Assembly: GCA_038146985.1 (NCBI GenBank)
Contig: JAYQSQ010000011.1
Location: 310,001-374,000, forward strand
Length of the DNA stretch: 64,000 nucleotides
Reading direction: 5' to 3'
DNA from: JADHLJ01 sp038146985
GTDB lineage: Bacteria; Pseudomonadota; Alphaproteobacteria; Thalassobaculales; Thalassobaculaceae
In this document: one piece after another, positions 9,167-17,858 of the stretch
Layout: every line of letters starts with the position of its first letter
How positions within the stretch are numbered: position 1 is the first letter of the stretch
The notes under the pieces: model-generated
Seen by the model: the letters and a program-made list of their open reading frames with translations, nothing else
What the model was told of the DNA's origin: nothing
Databases searched by the model: none
Program-made: the position numbers and the translations under genes

Positions 9167-10478
9167 CCTTAGGTATCGGCCTTCTCATGTTCCCGGCGTT
9201 GATGATCTGCATCTTCATCGGGTTCCCGGTAGCATTCTCCTGATGGGTGTCGCATTCGCCTTCGGGCTCTACCGCTTCGAGTTCAACCTGGTTCACCAGC
9301 TTGCTCGCCAAGGTCGATGACGTCGCCTCCTACGTGCTGGCGGCAGTTCCGTTGTTCATCTTCATGGGATCGATGCTGGAACGCTCGGCATCGCCGAGAA
9401 GCTGTTCGGGCGATCCATCTTTGGACAAGACGCCTACCCGGCGGGCTCGCGGTCAGCACGGGTGCTGCTCTGCGTCGTGTTCGCGGCGCCAGCAGGGCGT
9501 TGTCGGCGCCACCGCAGTCGGTCGTTGGTCTGCTGGCGATCCCGGTGATGCTGCGTTACGCCTACGACAAAGGTCTGATCTCCGGCACGATCTGCGCCAG
9601 CGGCTCGCTCGGCACGATCATCCCACCCTCCGTCGTCGTCGTGATTCTTGGCCCGGTGGCGGACGTGTCGGTCGGCGACCTTTTTGCCGGACTGCTGTTG
9701 CCAGCCTGATCCTGGCGGGGCTCTCATCGTCTACATCGTGGGCCGCTGTATCCCCGTGCGCCGCAGGACGGACCGGCTCTGCCGCCGGACGAGAACGACC
9801 CCGCCGTTCTTCCAGAAAATCTACGTTACCGCGACCGCCCTGGTTCCGCCGCTCGTGCTGATCTTCGCGGTTCTGGGCCGATCATGCTCGGCCGCGACCC
9901 CGACAGGCCGCCGCCATGGGGCGCAATCCCGGCACGGTGGTAATGACCATGATCTACTGCCTTCAACATGGCGATCCTGCAGGAAGCGTTCCTGAAGACC
10001 CCTGCAGATCACCGCCATGATCCTGACCATTCTGCTCGGCGGAACGATGTTTCGCCGGCGGTCTTCGTGGCCTTGGGCGGCATCAGCGCGGTCAGCGACC
10101 TGCTTGAGGCCGCAAATCTCGGCCCCTGGTCGACGATGCTGATCCTGATGTTCATCGCGTTCTGGCCGGCTTCGTGCTGGATCAGATCTCGATCATCCTG
10201 ATCATCATTCCCGTGGCCATTGCCGTGTTGCGCAGCATGGGCGTGGACGATGTGTGGTTCTGCATCATGTTCCTTGTGGTGATCCAGACCAGCTATCTCA
10301 CCCCGCCGATGGCGCCAGCGATCTTCTATCTTCGCGGCATCAGCCCACCGGAAATCAGCCTCGGTGACATGTATCGCGGTGTCGTGCCGTTCATTCTTCT
10401 GGAGTTCGTCTGTCTCGGTATGATCATGGTCTTTCCAGAACTCGCGTTTGGCTGCCGGAAGTGCTGTTCGACCGCTGA
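9163..10478 (+). pseudogene. dctM: TRAP transporter large permease (DctM), multiply frameshifted
   Basis: The large, 12-helix-type transport subunit. It starts MTLGIGLLMFPALMICIFIGFPVAFS, then breaks. Fragments in all three frames keep family sequence: DDVASYVLAAVPLFIFMGSMLER, HLWTRRLPGGLAVST, VVGLLAIPVMLRYAYDKG, GSLGTIIPPSVVVVILG, and near the end GVDDVWFCIMFLVVIQTSYLTPPMAP and FILLEFVCLGMIMVFPELA. Indels inferred at about 9239 (missing C), 9301 (extra T), 9388 and 9410 (missing G) and 9461 (extra G) restore family sequence locally, and there are more. Almost no amino-acid divergence accompanies the indels. That points to sequence error or very recent decay. The stop TGA 10476-10478 follows a rebuilt VLFDR. 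Confidence 0.75.
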
Positions 10479-10566
10479 TCCGGCTAGTCCACTTTTGACA
10501 TGGAAGAGAAGCTCTCCCTGGGGGCGCTGCCGCATCAGACGCAACGCCCCTGTCAGGAAGACCATC

Positions 10567-10764
10567 ATGGCCATGCCGAACGTCAAACTGACTTATGAGG
10601 TCAAACCGGATTCCCACGCCATGCTCGGCCGGATTGCCGAGCGCTACGGCCTGCCCGACGAGTCCAAAGGCACTCCGGTGCCTTCTCGATTATGCCCGCC
10701 ATGGAGGGCGACTGGGGGACGAGATCTTCAAGAAGAAAGTCCGCTGCCGCCGCGCTGTGGCTGA
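10567..10764 (+). pseudogene. Small conserved protein ending CRRCG, frameshifted
   Basis: The ATG at 10567 (or 10573) opens MAMPNVKLTYEVKPDSHAML, followed by GRIAERYGLPDESK. Correcting single-base indels after 10668 gives ALRCLLDYARHGGDWDEIF, KKVRC, RRCG and a TGA at 10762-10764, about 60 aa in all. I recall small proteins of this type with a helix-turn-helix-like shape and a C-terminal CxxC beside fatty-acid hydroxylase genes, but no function is known to me. The Cys-x-x-Cys tail could bind a metal. It sits between dctM and the sterol-desaturase-like gene in the same orientation, so it is probably part of that operon. Confidence 0.5.
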
Positions 10765-10866
10765 AGCGGATTCACCGTGGATTGACCCGGCAGGAAACGC
10801 TAGTATATCGGCTAATCCTCCACGATCGACGCCCTTCGCGGCGCGCCTGAAACAGGGACCCGTACC

Positions 10867-11625
10867 ATGATGAGCGAGGCGGCAAACCGAATTCCGCAAG
10901 GGATACCGCGCCAAGATTGACGGCTGGTACAACGGCTATGTCCATATCGCGGTGATCTCGCCATCGGCTTCACCGCCATGTGGATCTTCACCAGCATATC
11001 TCCGAATGTTCAGTGGTACGAGTGGCTGATCATCCCGGCGACCATCGTGGTCTGCAACATCTTCGGTGGTTCCTGCACAAGCATGTCATGCACCGCCGGA
11101 TCAACGTGACCGGCCTGCGTGCGATCTACGCAGCACACCTGAACCACCACCAGTTCTTCACCGACAGGAGGTCCGTTTTCGGGATCACGAGGATTGGCGG
11201 GTCACCGTCTTCCGCCCTACGCGCTGGTGATCTTCACGTGATGTCGCTGCCCGGCGTGGCGGTGTTCAGCTATCTCTTCGGCTGGAACGTCGGCTGGCTG
11301 TTCATCTGCACCACCGTCGGCATGTACCTGACCTACGAGTTCATGCATTTCTGCTGCCACGTGGACGAGAACGCCTTCGTGCGCAACATGCCCTTCATCA
11401 ATACGCTGCGGCGCCATCGTCGCGCACCACACAAAGCCTGATGATGGAGGTGAACAGAACCTCACCTTCCCAATCGCGGACTGGGTGTTCGGTTCCTCGG
11501 ATCTGGACCGCGGCTTGCTGGGCCATCTTTTCAACGGCTACAGCACCAAGCATCTGAAGGCCGATCTGCGCTCCCGGCCGCGCACCCCGTTCGAGGCCAC
11601 CGAAGGCCCCGTGCCGGCGGAATGA
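10867..11625 (+). pseudogene. Sterol desaturase / fatty acid hydroxylase family protein, multiply frameshifted
   Basis: An integral-membrane di-iron hydroxylase fragment set. Histidine boxes are still visible across frames: HKHVMH near 11080, LNHHQFF near 11145, and HRRAPH (HRAHH after correction) near 11415. Hydrophobic stretches include YEWLIIPATIVVCNIFG and SLPGVAVFSYLFGWNVGWLFICTTVG. The C-terminal frame reads LTFPIADWVFGSSDLDRGLLGHLFNGY and ends at TGA 11623-11625, overlapping the ATG of the DUF547 gene. At least five indels are needed to rebuild one frame from the ATG at 10867. The substrate is unknown; the family hydroxylates or desaturates sterols, carotenoids or lipids. Confidence 0.72.
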
Positions 11626-12500
11626 CCCGCCTGAACAGCGGGACAGGTCAGCTTTCCTCACGAGGCCGTATCGCGGCCCAATTGGTCGGCGCATTCGTCG
11701 TCCTGGTCGCGTGCGGCGGGTTCGCGACGCTGGAACGGTTTCTCGCGCCCCGTGCCGAGCTTTGGGAGCGGTGGACCGCCGAGGACGCAGCCAGTACAGT
11801 CACCATCGACCATGCCGCCTGGGATGGATTTCTTCGACGTTACGTGGCCATGCTGGCCGATGGCTCCACGGGCCTGCGCTACGCTGCGGTTACCTCCGAT
11901 GACCGAAAGGCGCTCGAAACCTATATCGACACGCTTTCCAGAATCCCGATCAGCCAGCATGCCCGTAATGAGCAGCTGGCCTATTGGATCAATCTCTACA
12001 ATGCTTTGACGATCAAAGTAGTCCTGGATCATTACCCGGTTGCCTCAATCCGAGACATCAAGCTTTCCGGAGGCTTTCTTTCATCGGGCCCGTGGGAGGC
12101 GAAGCTGATCGCCATCGAGGGCGAAGAGATCAGCCTCAACGATATCGAGCACCGCATTATCCGGCCGATTTGGCGTGACCCTCGGGTTCACTACGTACTC
12201 AATTGCGCCTCGATCGGATGTCCGAACCTGGCCGGAAAGGCCTATACCGCCGCCTTGGACGACGACCTTGACCGGGCCGCGGTAACCTTCATCAACAGCC
12301 CGCGCGGCGTGCGCGTCAGTGGCGGCCAGGTCACGGCATCGCGGATCTATGACTGGTTCTATGGTGATTTCGGTGGCACCGACGACGCGGTTTTCCAGCA
12401 CATAGTGCATTTCGCCTCGCCCGAACTCCGGGCCGCCCTCGCTCCGATTGGCAAGATCACCGATGTCGCCTATGACTGGGGTCTGAACGACGCGAGCTGA
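11622..12500 (+). CDS. DUF547 domain-containing protein, probably secreted or membrane-anchored
   Basis: A 292-aa protein with an N-terminal hydrophobic segment (about 19-36, IAAQLVGAFVVLVACGGF) that would act as a signal or anchor. The DUF547 core follows: NEQLAYWINLYNALTIKVV (about 115-133), SIRDIKLSGGFL, ISLNDIEHRIIRP, and DPRVHYVLNCASIGCPNL. Its conserved Cys and His residues have suggested a hydrolase- or transglutaminase-like fold, but no reaction is established. It is the first intact gene after the indel-rich block. Its ATG overlaps the upstream stop, implying that the two genes formed one operon. Confidence 0.88.
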   Translation: MTRLNSGTGQLSSRGRIAAQLVGAFVVLVACGGFATLERFLAPRAELWERWTAEDAASTVTIDHAAWDGFLRRYVAMLADGSTGLRYAAVTSDDRKALETYIDTLSRIPISQHARNEQLAYWINLYNALTIKVVLDHYPVASIRDIKLSGGFLSSGPWEAKLIAIEGEEISLNDIEHRIIRPIWRDPRVHYVLNCASIGCPNLAGKAYTAALDDDLDRAAVTFINSPRGVRVSGGQVTASRIYDWFYGDFGGTDDAVFQHIVHFASPELRAALAPIGKITDVAYDWGLNDAS

Positions 12501-12531
12501 GCCGGCCCGCGCGCAACCGCCGAGGCCACCC

Positions 12532-13533
12532 ATGACCACGCCCCAGCCCTATTCCGGTTTCATCATCGACGGCGCACAATACGCCAAGTGGGACCGCTCG
12601 ATCTTCAAGGAGATGCGCGACGGGGGCGTGACCTGCGTGAATGTCACCATCGTCTATTGGGAGACCGCGCGCGAGACCCTGTCGGAGATCGGCAAGTGGA
12701 ACCGCCTGTTCGAGCAGAACGGCGACCTGATCATGCAGGCGCGGACCGCCGATGACGTGCGCCGGGCCAAGGCCGAGAACAAGACCGCCATCACCTTCGC
12801 CTTTCAGCATTGCTCGCCGATCGAGGAGGACATCGATCTGGTCGAGATCATGCACACCCTCGGCGTGCGCTTCATGCAGCTCAGCTACAACAACCAGAGC
12901 GTCTGCGCGACCGGGTGCTACGAGGCCGAGGACCCCGGCATCACCCGCTTCGGCAAGCAGGTGATCCGCGAGATGAACCGGGTCGGCATGGTCGTCGACA
13001 TGTCGCATTCCGGCGAACGCTCGACCTTTCACGCCATCGAACTGTCGGAGCGGCCGATCACCGTCACCCATGCCAATCCGAAGTCCTGGCATCCGGCCTT
13101 GCGCAACAAGACCGACGATTTGCTCAAAGCACTGGCCGAAAGCGGCGGCATGCTCGGATTCTCGATGTATCCGTTTCACCTGAGGGGCAAATCCGCCTGC
13201 ACCCTGGAAGAGTTCTGCCAGATGATCGCGCAGACCGCCGACCTCATGGGCATCGACCGCATCGCCATCGGCTCCGACCTGGTGCAGGGCCATGGCGACG
13301 AGGTGGTCGAGTGGATGCGCAATGGGCGTTGGAGCAAGGCGCTGGATTTCGGCGAGGGTACTGCCGCCGATGCCGGCTGGCCGGACCCGGTTCCCTGGTT
13401 CACCGGCAACCGTGACTTCGGCAATATCGCCGCCGGCCTCGTCAAGCATGGATTCTCGTCCGAGGATGTCGCCAAGGTGATGGGCCTCAACTGGCTGCGC
13501 TTCTTCGAGGAAAATTTCGGGCCGGCGGGATGA
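12532..13533 (+). CDS. M19 (renal dipeptidase) family protein with an altered metal site
   Basis: A 333-aa TIM-barrel amidohydrolase of the membrane dipeptidase family. VDMSHSG (His159), VTHANP (His180) and IGSDLVQGHG (Asp249) are at the expected places. The first metal motif, normally DGHxD near the N-terminus, reads IIDGAQYAKW here, and the bridging Glu position near 92-98 reads FQHCSPIE. The usual binuclear zinc site should therefore be incomplete. A divergent subgroup of this family lies in glycine betaine/choline-type catabolic loci, so a role outside peptide cleavage is plausible. Its stop overlaps the start of the next gene by 4 bp (ATGA), the first coupling in a three-gene operon. Confidence 0.85.
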   Translation: MTTPQPYSGFIIDGAQYAKWDRSIFKEMRDGGVTCVNVTIVYWETARETLSEIGKWNRLFEQNGDLIMQARTADDVRRAKAENKTAITFAFQHCSPIEEDIDLVEIMHTLGVRFMQLSYNNQSVCATGCYEAEDPGITRFGKQVIREMNRVGMVVDMSHSGERSTFHAIELSERPITVTHANPKSWHPALRNKTDDLLKALAESGGMLGFSMYPFHLRGKSACTLEEFCQMIAQTADLMGIDRIAIGSDLVQGHGDEVVEWMRNGRWSKALDFGEGTAADAGWPDPVPWFTGNRDFGNIAAGLVKHGFSSEDVAKVMGLNWLRFFEENFGPAG

Positions 13534-15242
13534 CCGGCGCCGAAGCCCCGGCGCCGGCGGTTCCCGAGGCGCCGCTCCGCCCGCCAGAGACGGTCATGCG
13601 TCTGGCCCGGGTCGGTTCGTTCCACCCGACGCGCATCAGCTTCACTCGGACCCTGGTCCGGCGCATGGCGCGCGAGAACTGGCGCATCTCACGCCCACTG
13701 TTCGAGCTGGACGGGAACGGCATCGGTACCGCCATCTACCGGATCGATACACCGGCCTCGCCCTTGTGGTTTGTGGCTTTCGCCGATCACCTGGACCCTG
13801 CGGACCGGACCGACAGGGTCATCGCCGAGAAATGGGACGCGACTTTCACGCTCACGGCGCGGGATCCCATGGCGGGAGAGATCGAACGGCTGCACGCGAA
13901 CATCCCGCTTCAGGAAGCCGGACGCTGTTCCCCGGAAGAGCTGGTCCTCAGCCGTGCCAACAAAAGCGTGCGCTTGTTCGAGCATGTGGCGGACGCACTC
14001 GCACGAGGCCGTCAGCCGGACCGTGCCAAGATCCTCGATGTCGGCTACCTCGTGCGCACCACGGCGGTCTACGGCAACGGCAAGTTCGGCCTCGCCGATC
14101 TCGGCAAGCTGCGCCTTTCGGGTGTATTCGAGCTGCCGTTTCAGGCCGAGATGCTATGCGTCTATCTGGTCCGGCAGTTCAGTCTCGACTGGGTGGAGCA
14201 CATCGCCCATGCCCGTGCTCCGGGTACCTTCGCGCCGATGGATGACGCCCTGAAACGGGCGCTCGGAGTTGGCAATGCCACCGGGCTTGGCATGGCGCCC
14301 TTCCTGGTGGGCCACCCCAAGCTGATCGACGCCTGGATCACCGCGCGCGAGACCGCGCTCGCCCGGGTCCGCGCGGCAACCAAAGCCGATGCCGGGACCG
14401 TGGAACGGTTCCGCGCCTTGCTGTCGCGCGCATCGGATCACGTGCGGCAATGGCCGACCACCGATGGGCTGCAGCAGCAGCGCTGCGCCGACCTTCTCGA
14501 CCAGCTTCCTCTCCTCCGCGAGGCCGAGGCATCCCTGCCGCGCGAGGGCCTTTGGGACGGGTTGGTGAACTGGGCTGAGAGCCATGTGGATCTGGAGGCT
14601 CAGGAACTGCTCAACAGCGTGCTGATCGAGCTCTATCCGGCTCTGGTGGATGAGCTTGAAACCCGCACCGGCTCCGATGAGATCATGCGGTTGGAGCCGA
14701 CGATGAGCCTCGGAGATCTGCTGGCGCTTATCGATACGCACTATGCCTGGGTGCGGGATTTCGACTTTGCAGCCGAAGCGGCGAATGCCCGGTTCTGGTA
14801 CCGGTCCGCGGAAAAAGAGGAACCGCGGCTCGGCTGGCGCTTCAAGGAACCGGGTTCGGAGAAGGAGATTCGGATCGCCGTCGCGCGGGACGTTTCTCAT
14901 CTGCGCGAGACCCTGGCCGATCAGTATGCCGGGATGTTGGACGCGACGGTGGCCGAGTTTCTGATGGCCTTTCCGGAGTGGCGGCAAACCGTGCGCCGGG
15001 TTCAGAGCCTCGCCGGACTGCCCTACGCTGAATTTCGCGACAACCTGATCGATGCCGCGTGCCGGCCCATCGACCTTTTGCGCTGCAAGCTGTCGATGTT
15101 CGGCGCCACCAAGTTCGACCCGAAATCCGATCTCTGGACCCGGATCGCGATGTTCCAGGGTGCGCCGCTTGCCGACGGACTCGACGGCGAGGATGCCGAT
15201 GACTGGGCCTTCCCGGTGCTTGCCGAGGGGCTGGGAAGTTGA
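13530..15242 (+). CDS. Unknown 570-aa protein, middle gene of a coupled trio
   Basis: I do not recognise a named family. The protein is soluble, with no signal peptide or membrane helix, and is rich in Arg, Leu and Ala. Notable stretches are ILDVGYLVRTTAVYGNGKFG (about 169-188), PFQAEMLCVYLVRQFSLDWVEH, and GVGNATGLGMAPFLVGHP (about 249-266). The glycine-rich, aromatic composition of these stretches suggests a ligand-binding core rather than a repeat protein. C-terminal PIDLLRCKLSMFGATKFDPKS also looks conserved in character. It overlaps the M19-like gene and the DUF3726 gene by 4 bp on either side, so all three are almost certainly made together and may form a complex or pathway. A function cannot be assigned. 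Confidence 0.8.
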   Translation: MTGAEAPAPAVPEAPLRPPETVMRLARVGSFHPTRISFTRTLVRRMARENWRISRPLFELDGNGIGTAIYRIDTPASPLWFVAFADHLDPADRTDRVIAEKWDATFTLTARDPMAGEIERLHANIPLQEAGRCSPEELVLSRANKSVRLFEHVADALARGRQPDRAKILDVGYLVRTTAVYGNGKFGLADLGKLRLSGVFELPFQAEMLCVYLVRQFSLDWVEHIAHARAPGTFAPMDDALKRALGVGNATGLGMAPFLVGHPKLIDAWITARETALARVRAATKADAGTVERFRALLSRASDHVRQWPTTDGLQQQRCADLLDQLPLLREAEASLPREGLWDGLVNWAESHVDLEAQELLNSVLIELYPALVDELETRTGSDEIMRLEPTMSLGDLLALIDTHYAWVRDFDFAAEAANARFWYRSAEKEEPRLGWRFKEPGSEKEIRIAVARDVSHLRETLADQYAGMLDATVAEFLMAFPEWRQTVRRVQSLAGLPYAEFRDNLIDAACRPIDLLRCKLSMFGATKFDPKSDLWTRIAMFQGAPLADGLDGEDADDWAFPVLAEGLGS

Positions 15243-15928
15243 GTGCCGGCGCGGATAGCCATGTGTCCCTCGCCGAGGTGCTGCAGACCAGCCTCAAGGC
15301 GTTGGAAGGAACCGGCCTTCCGGCGGGCATCGACCAGGACTCGGCGGAGAACGTCGCCTGGCTGGAGGCGCGTGGTCTCGGCGGCATTGCCATCCTGGCG
15401 CGGGAACTGGAGCGCTTCGGCGAGACGGTTGCCTGGTTGCCGCCGGACATGGACGAAACCCGAGACGGCGTCGTCATCACCAGCGAGGATGCAAGCGCGG
15501 TATTGCTGGCGCCCGGCGCGGTGGACTTCGCGCTCGGCGGCGCGGCGGTAACCATTGCCCGGTGCTCGGCGCCGTTGCTGATCGCCGCCGAAGCCGCGCG
15601 GCGTGCTCCGGCCGGCGCCGGCCTCACGGTTTCCTGGGGCAGCGGCCGCAACCGAAGCAGCGCCAGATGCGGCAACGGGCTTGCCGTTCTGTCCCTGGAC
15701 ATCCGTACCGCTCGGCAGACCTCGGACGTGACGATCCGGGCCGGCAAGCCGCCATCGGCGAAGGAAGGCCAGCGCCTTGCGGGTTTCCATGCCCACTCCC
15801 TGCGTGACGGGATCCTTGCCGATGCGCCAGCCTGGAAGACCGTGAAAGAAGCGGCGGCGCGGGTTCTGGTACCCGCCAGCGCCCAGTCGCGGGGCGGCGC
15901 GGGGGCCGAGGTCGACGATAGCGCCTGA
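15239..15928 (+). CDS. DUF3726 domain-containing protein
   Basis: A 229-aa protein matching the pattern I know for DUF3726: an N-terminal VSLAEVLQTSLKALEGTGLPAG segment, then a helix with DSAENVAWLEARGLGG. Ala- and Gly-rich small-residue stretches with VDFALGGAAVTIARCSAPLLI follow. The start is probably TTG at 15239, overlapping the TGA of the upstream gene as TTGA. GTG at 15263 is an alternative. No catalytic motif stands out. The tail (about 205-229) is Ala/Gly/Ser rich and probably disordered. It ends 8 bp before the convergent cupin gene. Function unknown. Confidence 0.72.
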   Translation: MSAGADSHVSLAEVLQTSLKALEGTGLPAGIDQDSAENVAWLEARGLGGIAILARELERFGETVAWLPPDMDETRDGVVITSEDASAVLLAPGAVDFALGGAAVTIARCSAPLLIAAEAARRAPAGAGLTVSWGSGRNRSSARCGNGLAVLSLDIRTARQTSDVTIRAGKPPSAKEGQRLAGFHAHSLRDGILADAPAWKTVKEAAARVLVPASAQSRGGAGAEVDDSA

Positions 15929-15935
15929 CCTCGCG

Positions 15936-16310
15936 CTACGCCGATCGATCCCCGTACCAGTTAAACTCCAGCAGCAGGCATCCCGTCTCGGTCCTGACCG
16001 GGCCATGCATGGTGCCGGGAGCCCGGCTGGCATATCCCGGCGCTCGGTGCACCCGTTCGCCATCCGCGTCTATGGAGACGATATCTCCCTCCAGCACGTA
16101 CAGCTCCTCCCAATAGGGATGGGCGTGCGCTTCCGGCGTACGGCAACCGGCATCAAGGCGAAGCAGCCGGGTGCGCACCCCTGTCCGCGCGGCGGTGTCC
16201 AGAGTGCTGCCCAACACCTTTTCATGGATCAGCGGATTGTCCGCACGGGTTGTAAAGCCGCTCGACGTATCCAGATCATGGAAATCCAGATTGACCTTCC
16301 CCGGCCCCAT
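15936..16310 (-). CDS. Cupin domain-containing protein (ChrR-like)
   Basis: A 124-aa single-domain cupin. The metal site is visible in EAHAHPYWEELYVLEGDI (His, His, Glu) and in the second motif PGTMHGPVRTETG (His). This length and the CLLLEFNWYGD ending fit small cupins related to the ChrR C-terminal domain or to dioxygenase-like cupins. Its ATG (16308-16310) lies 2 bp after the stop of the ytoQ gene on the same strand, so the pair is cotranscribed. The substrate, if any, is unknown. Confidence 0.85.
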   Translation of the reverse strand: MGPGKVNLDFHDLDTSSGFTTRADNPLIHEKVLGSTLDTAARTGVRTRLLRLDAGCRTPEAHAHPYWEELYVLEGDIVSIDADGERVHRAPGYASRAPGTMHGPVRTETGCLLLEFNWYGDRSA

Positions 16311-16312
16311 GA

Positions 16313-16774
16313 TCAGGCGACCTTCAGCTCACCGTTCAGGACATAGGCAAGGATCGCCACCACCTGGTCCGGCGTTTCGGCGACCGCCAGCGCGGCGGCG
16401 TCGACCTCTTTCAGCGCATGGGTCAGCGCCGGATCGTGCAGCACGATCACCGGCTTGCCCAGGGCCGCGGCGTAACCCGCGTCGAAGGCCGCGTTCCACT
16501 GCCGGTATTTGTCGCCGAAACGAACCACGACCACATCGGCGCGCTCAATCAGGGTGCGGGTACGAATGGCGTTGATCTTGGCGCCCTTGTGATCCTTCCA
16601 GAACGGCTTGTCCTCGCCGCCCAGGATCGCGACCCCCACATCGTCGCTGCTTTCGTGATGGGTCACCGGCGCGGTGAAGGTGATCGACAAACCCTTGGTC
16701 TTGCTGCCGTTTTCGATCTGCTGGCGCCAATCGCTGTGAATCTCTCCGGACAGGTAGACGGACAACGCGCTCAT
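16313..16774 (-). CDS. ytoQ: YtoQ family protein
   Basis: A 153-aa Rossmann-like protein of the YtoQ family, distantly related to nucleoside 2-deoxyribosyltransferases. Signature stretches are YLSGEIHSDWRQQI at the N-terminus, FTAPVTHHESSDDVGVAILG, FWKDHKGAKINAIRTRTLI, and RFGDKYRQWNAAFDAGYAAAL. The ATG at 16772-16774 is preceded by GGGAGAG at good spacing. No biochemical function is established that I know. It is the first gene of a two-gene unit with the cupin. Confidence 0.92.
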   Translation of the reverse strand: MSALSVYLSGEIHSDWRQQIENGSKTKGLSITFTAPVTHHESSDDVGVAILGGEDKPFWKDHKGAKINAIRTRTLIERADVVVVRFGDKYRQWNAAFDAGYAAALGKPVIVLHDPALTHALKEVDAAALAVAETPDQVVAILAYVLNGELKVA

Positions 16775-16912
16775 GATGGCTCTCCCGAATGCTTCTCAAT
16801 GTTACCCCGTGCATAGGCCGCGACCCCACTGGACGCAAGCCCGGGACCGGCGGGCGGAGACCCTTTCTCCATTCCGCTTGCTCCGGATGCGGGCCGCCAC
16901 CACACTCCGGCG

Positions 16913-17839
16913 ATGGACCCGGCTCATGACATAAACACGCCAAAGCGCGACCGTAGCGTCGAGATCGCCGTCGCGCTGATGGTGATCGCGATCTTGGTTC
17001 TGCCGGCGATCGATGCCATCGCCAAACTGCTCTCGGCCACCGTTCCCGCCGGGCAGGTCGCCTGGGCGCGGTTCGTTTTTCAGGTTCTGCTCATGGCGCC
17101 CTTTGTTGCCGCCGCCTGGCGCCGGACACCGCCGGCCAACATCGCGATCCAGGCGCTGCGCGGTGTCCTGATCGCCGCCACGACGGTGCTGATCTTCGCG
17201 GCGGTCAAATACATGCCGATCGCCGACGCCATCGCGATCTTCTTCGTCGAACCCTTGATCGTCACCCTGCTCTCGGCGGTGTTCCTGGGCGAGCGCATCG
17301 GCTGGCGGCGGATTCTCGCCGCCTTCGTCGGCTTTGCCGGCGCGCTGATTGTGGTCCGTCCGAGTTACGAGTTGTTCGGCGCGACGGCGATCCTGCCGCT
17401 CGGCGCGGCGCTCTGTTTCGCGGTCTATATCGTGCTCACCCGCCGGCTCGCGCGGAGCCAGGACGCGGTGGTGATCCAGTTCAATTCAGGCCTGTCCGGT
17501 CTGGTTTTCATGAGCGGGGCGCTGCTGATCGGCCATGGCTTCGAGATCCCGGTGCTGGACCCGGTCTGGCCAAGCCGCTCGGAATGGGCCTTGCTGGCCT
17601 TGTCCGGCGTGATCGCCACCGTCGGCCACTACATGATCACCCTGGCTTTCCGTCATGTGGAAGCGGGCGTCCTGGCGCCGTTCCAATACCTGGAGATCGT
17701 CGGCGCCACCGCCTACGGGCTCTGGCTGTTCGGGGATTTTCCCGACGCTGTCACCTGGATCGGCATCTCGGTGATCGTCGCCTCGGGCCTCTACATCTTC
17801 CATCGCGAGCGGGTGCGCGGCCGCGCCACCGCCGGATAG
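16913..17839 (+). CDS. EamA/DMT family transporter
   Basis: A 308-aa inner-membrane protein with about ten hydrophobic helices in two homologous EamA halves. The first helix is VALMVIAILVLPAIDAIA. The half-domain ends show FVEPLIVTLLSAVFLGERI and QYLEIVGATAYGLWLFGDFP, the positions where family members carry the conserved Pro and Glu. Such transporters usually export or exchange amino acids or other metabolites, and the substrate cannot be read. The start ATG at 16913 follows a region free of other genes. The gene converges on the TPR-oxygenase gene with 19 bp between the stops. Confidence 0.92.
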   Translation: MDPAHDINTPKRDRSVEIAVALMVIAILVLPAIDAIAKLLSATVPAGQVAWARFVFQVLLMAPFVAAAWRRTPPANIAIQALRGVLIAATTVLIFAAVKYMPIADAIAIFFVEPLIVTLLSAVFLGERIGWRRILAAFVGFAGALIVVRPSYELFGATAILPLGAALCFAVYIVLTRRLARSQDAVVIQFNSGLSGLVFMSGALLIGHGFEIPVLDPVWPSRSEWALLALSGVIATVGHYMITLAFRHVEAGVLAPFQYLEIVGATAYGLWLFGDFPDAVTWIGISVIVASGLYIFHRERVRGRATAG

Positions 17840-17858
17840 CGCCTGCGCCCGACGTCGT

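Noticed and set aside
8623..9243. A fused DctQ-DctM protein read as one frame
   Set aside because: The frame joins the two only because of indels. The rebuilt genes have the usual overlapping stop and start at 9163-9166.
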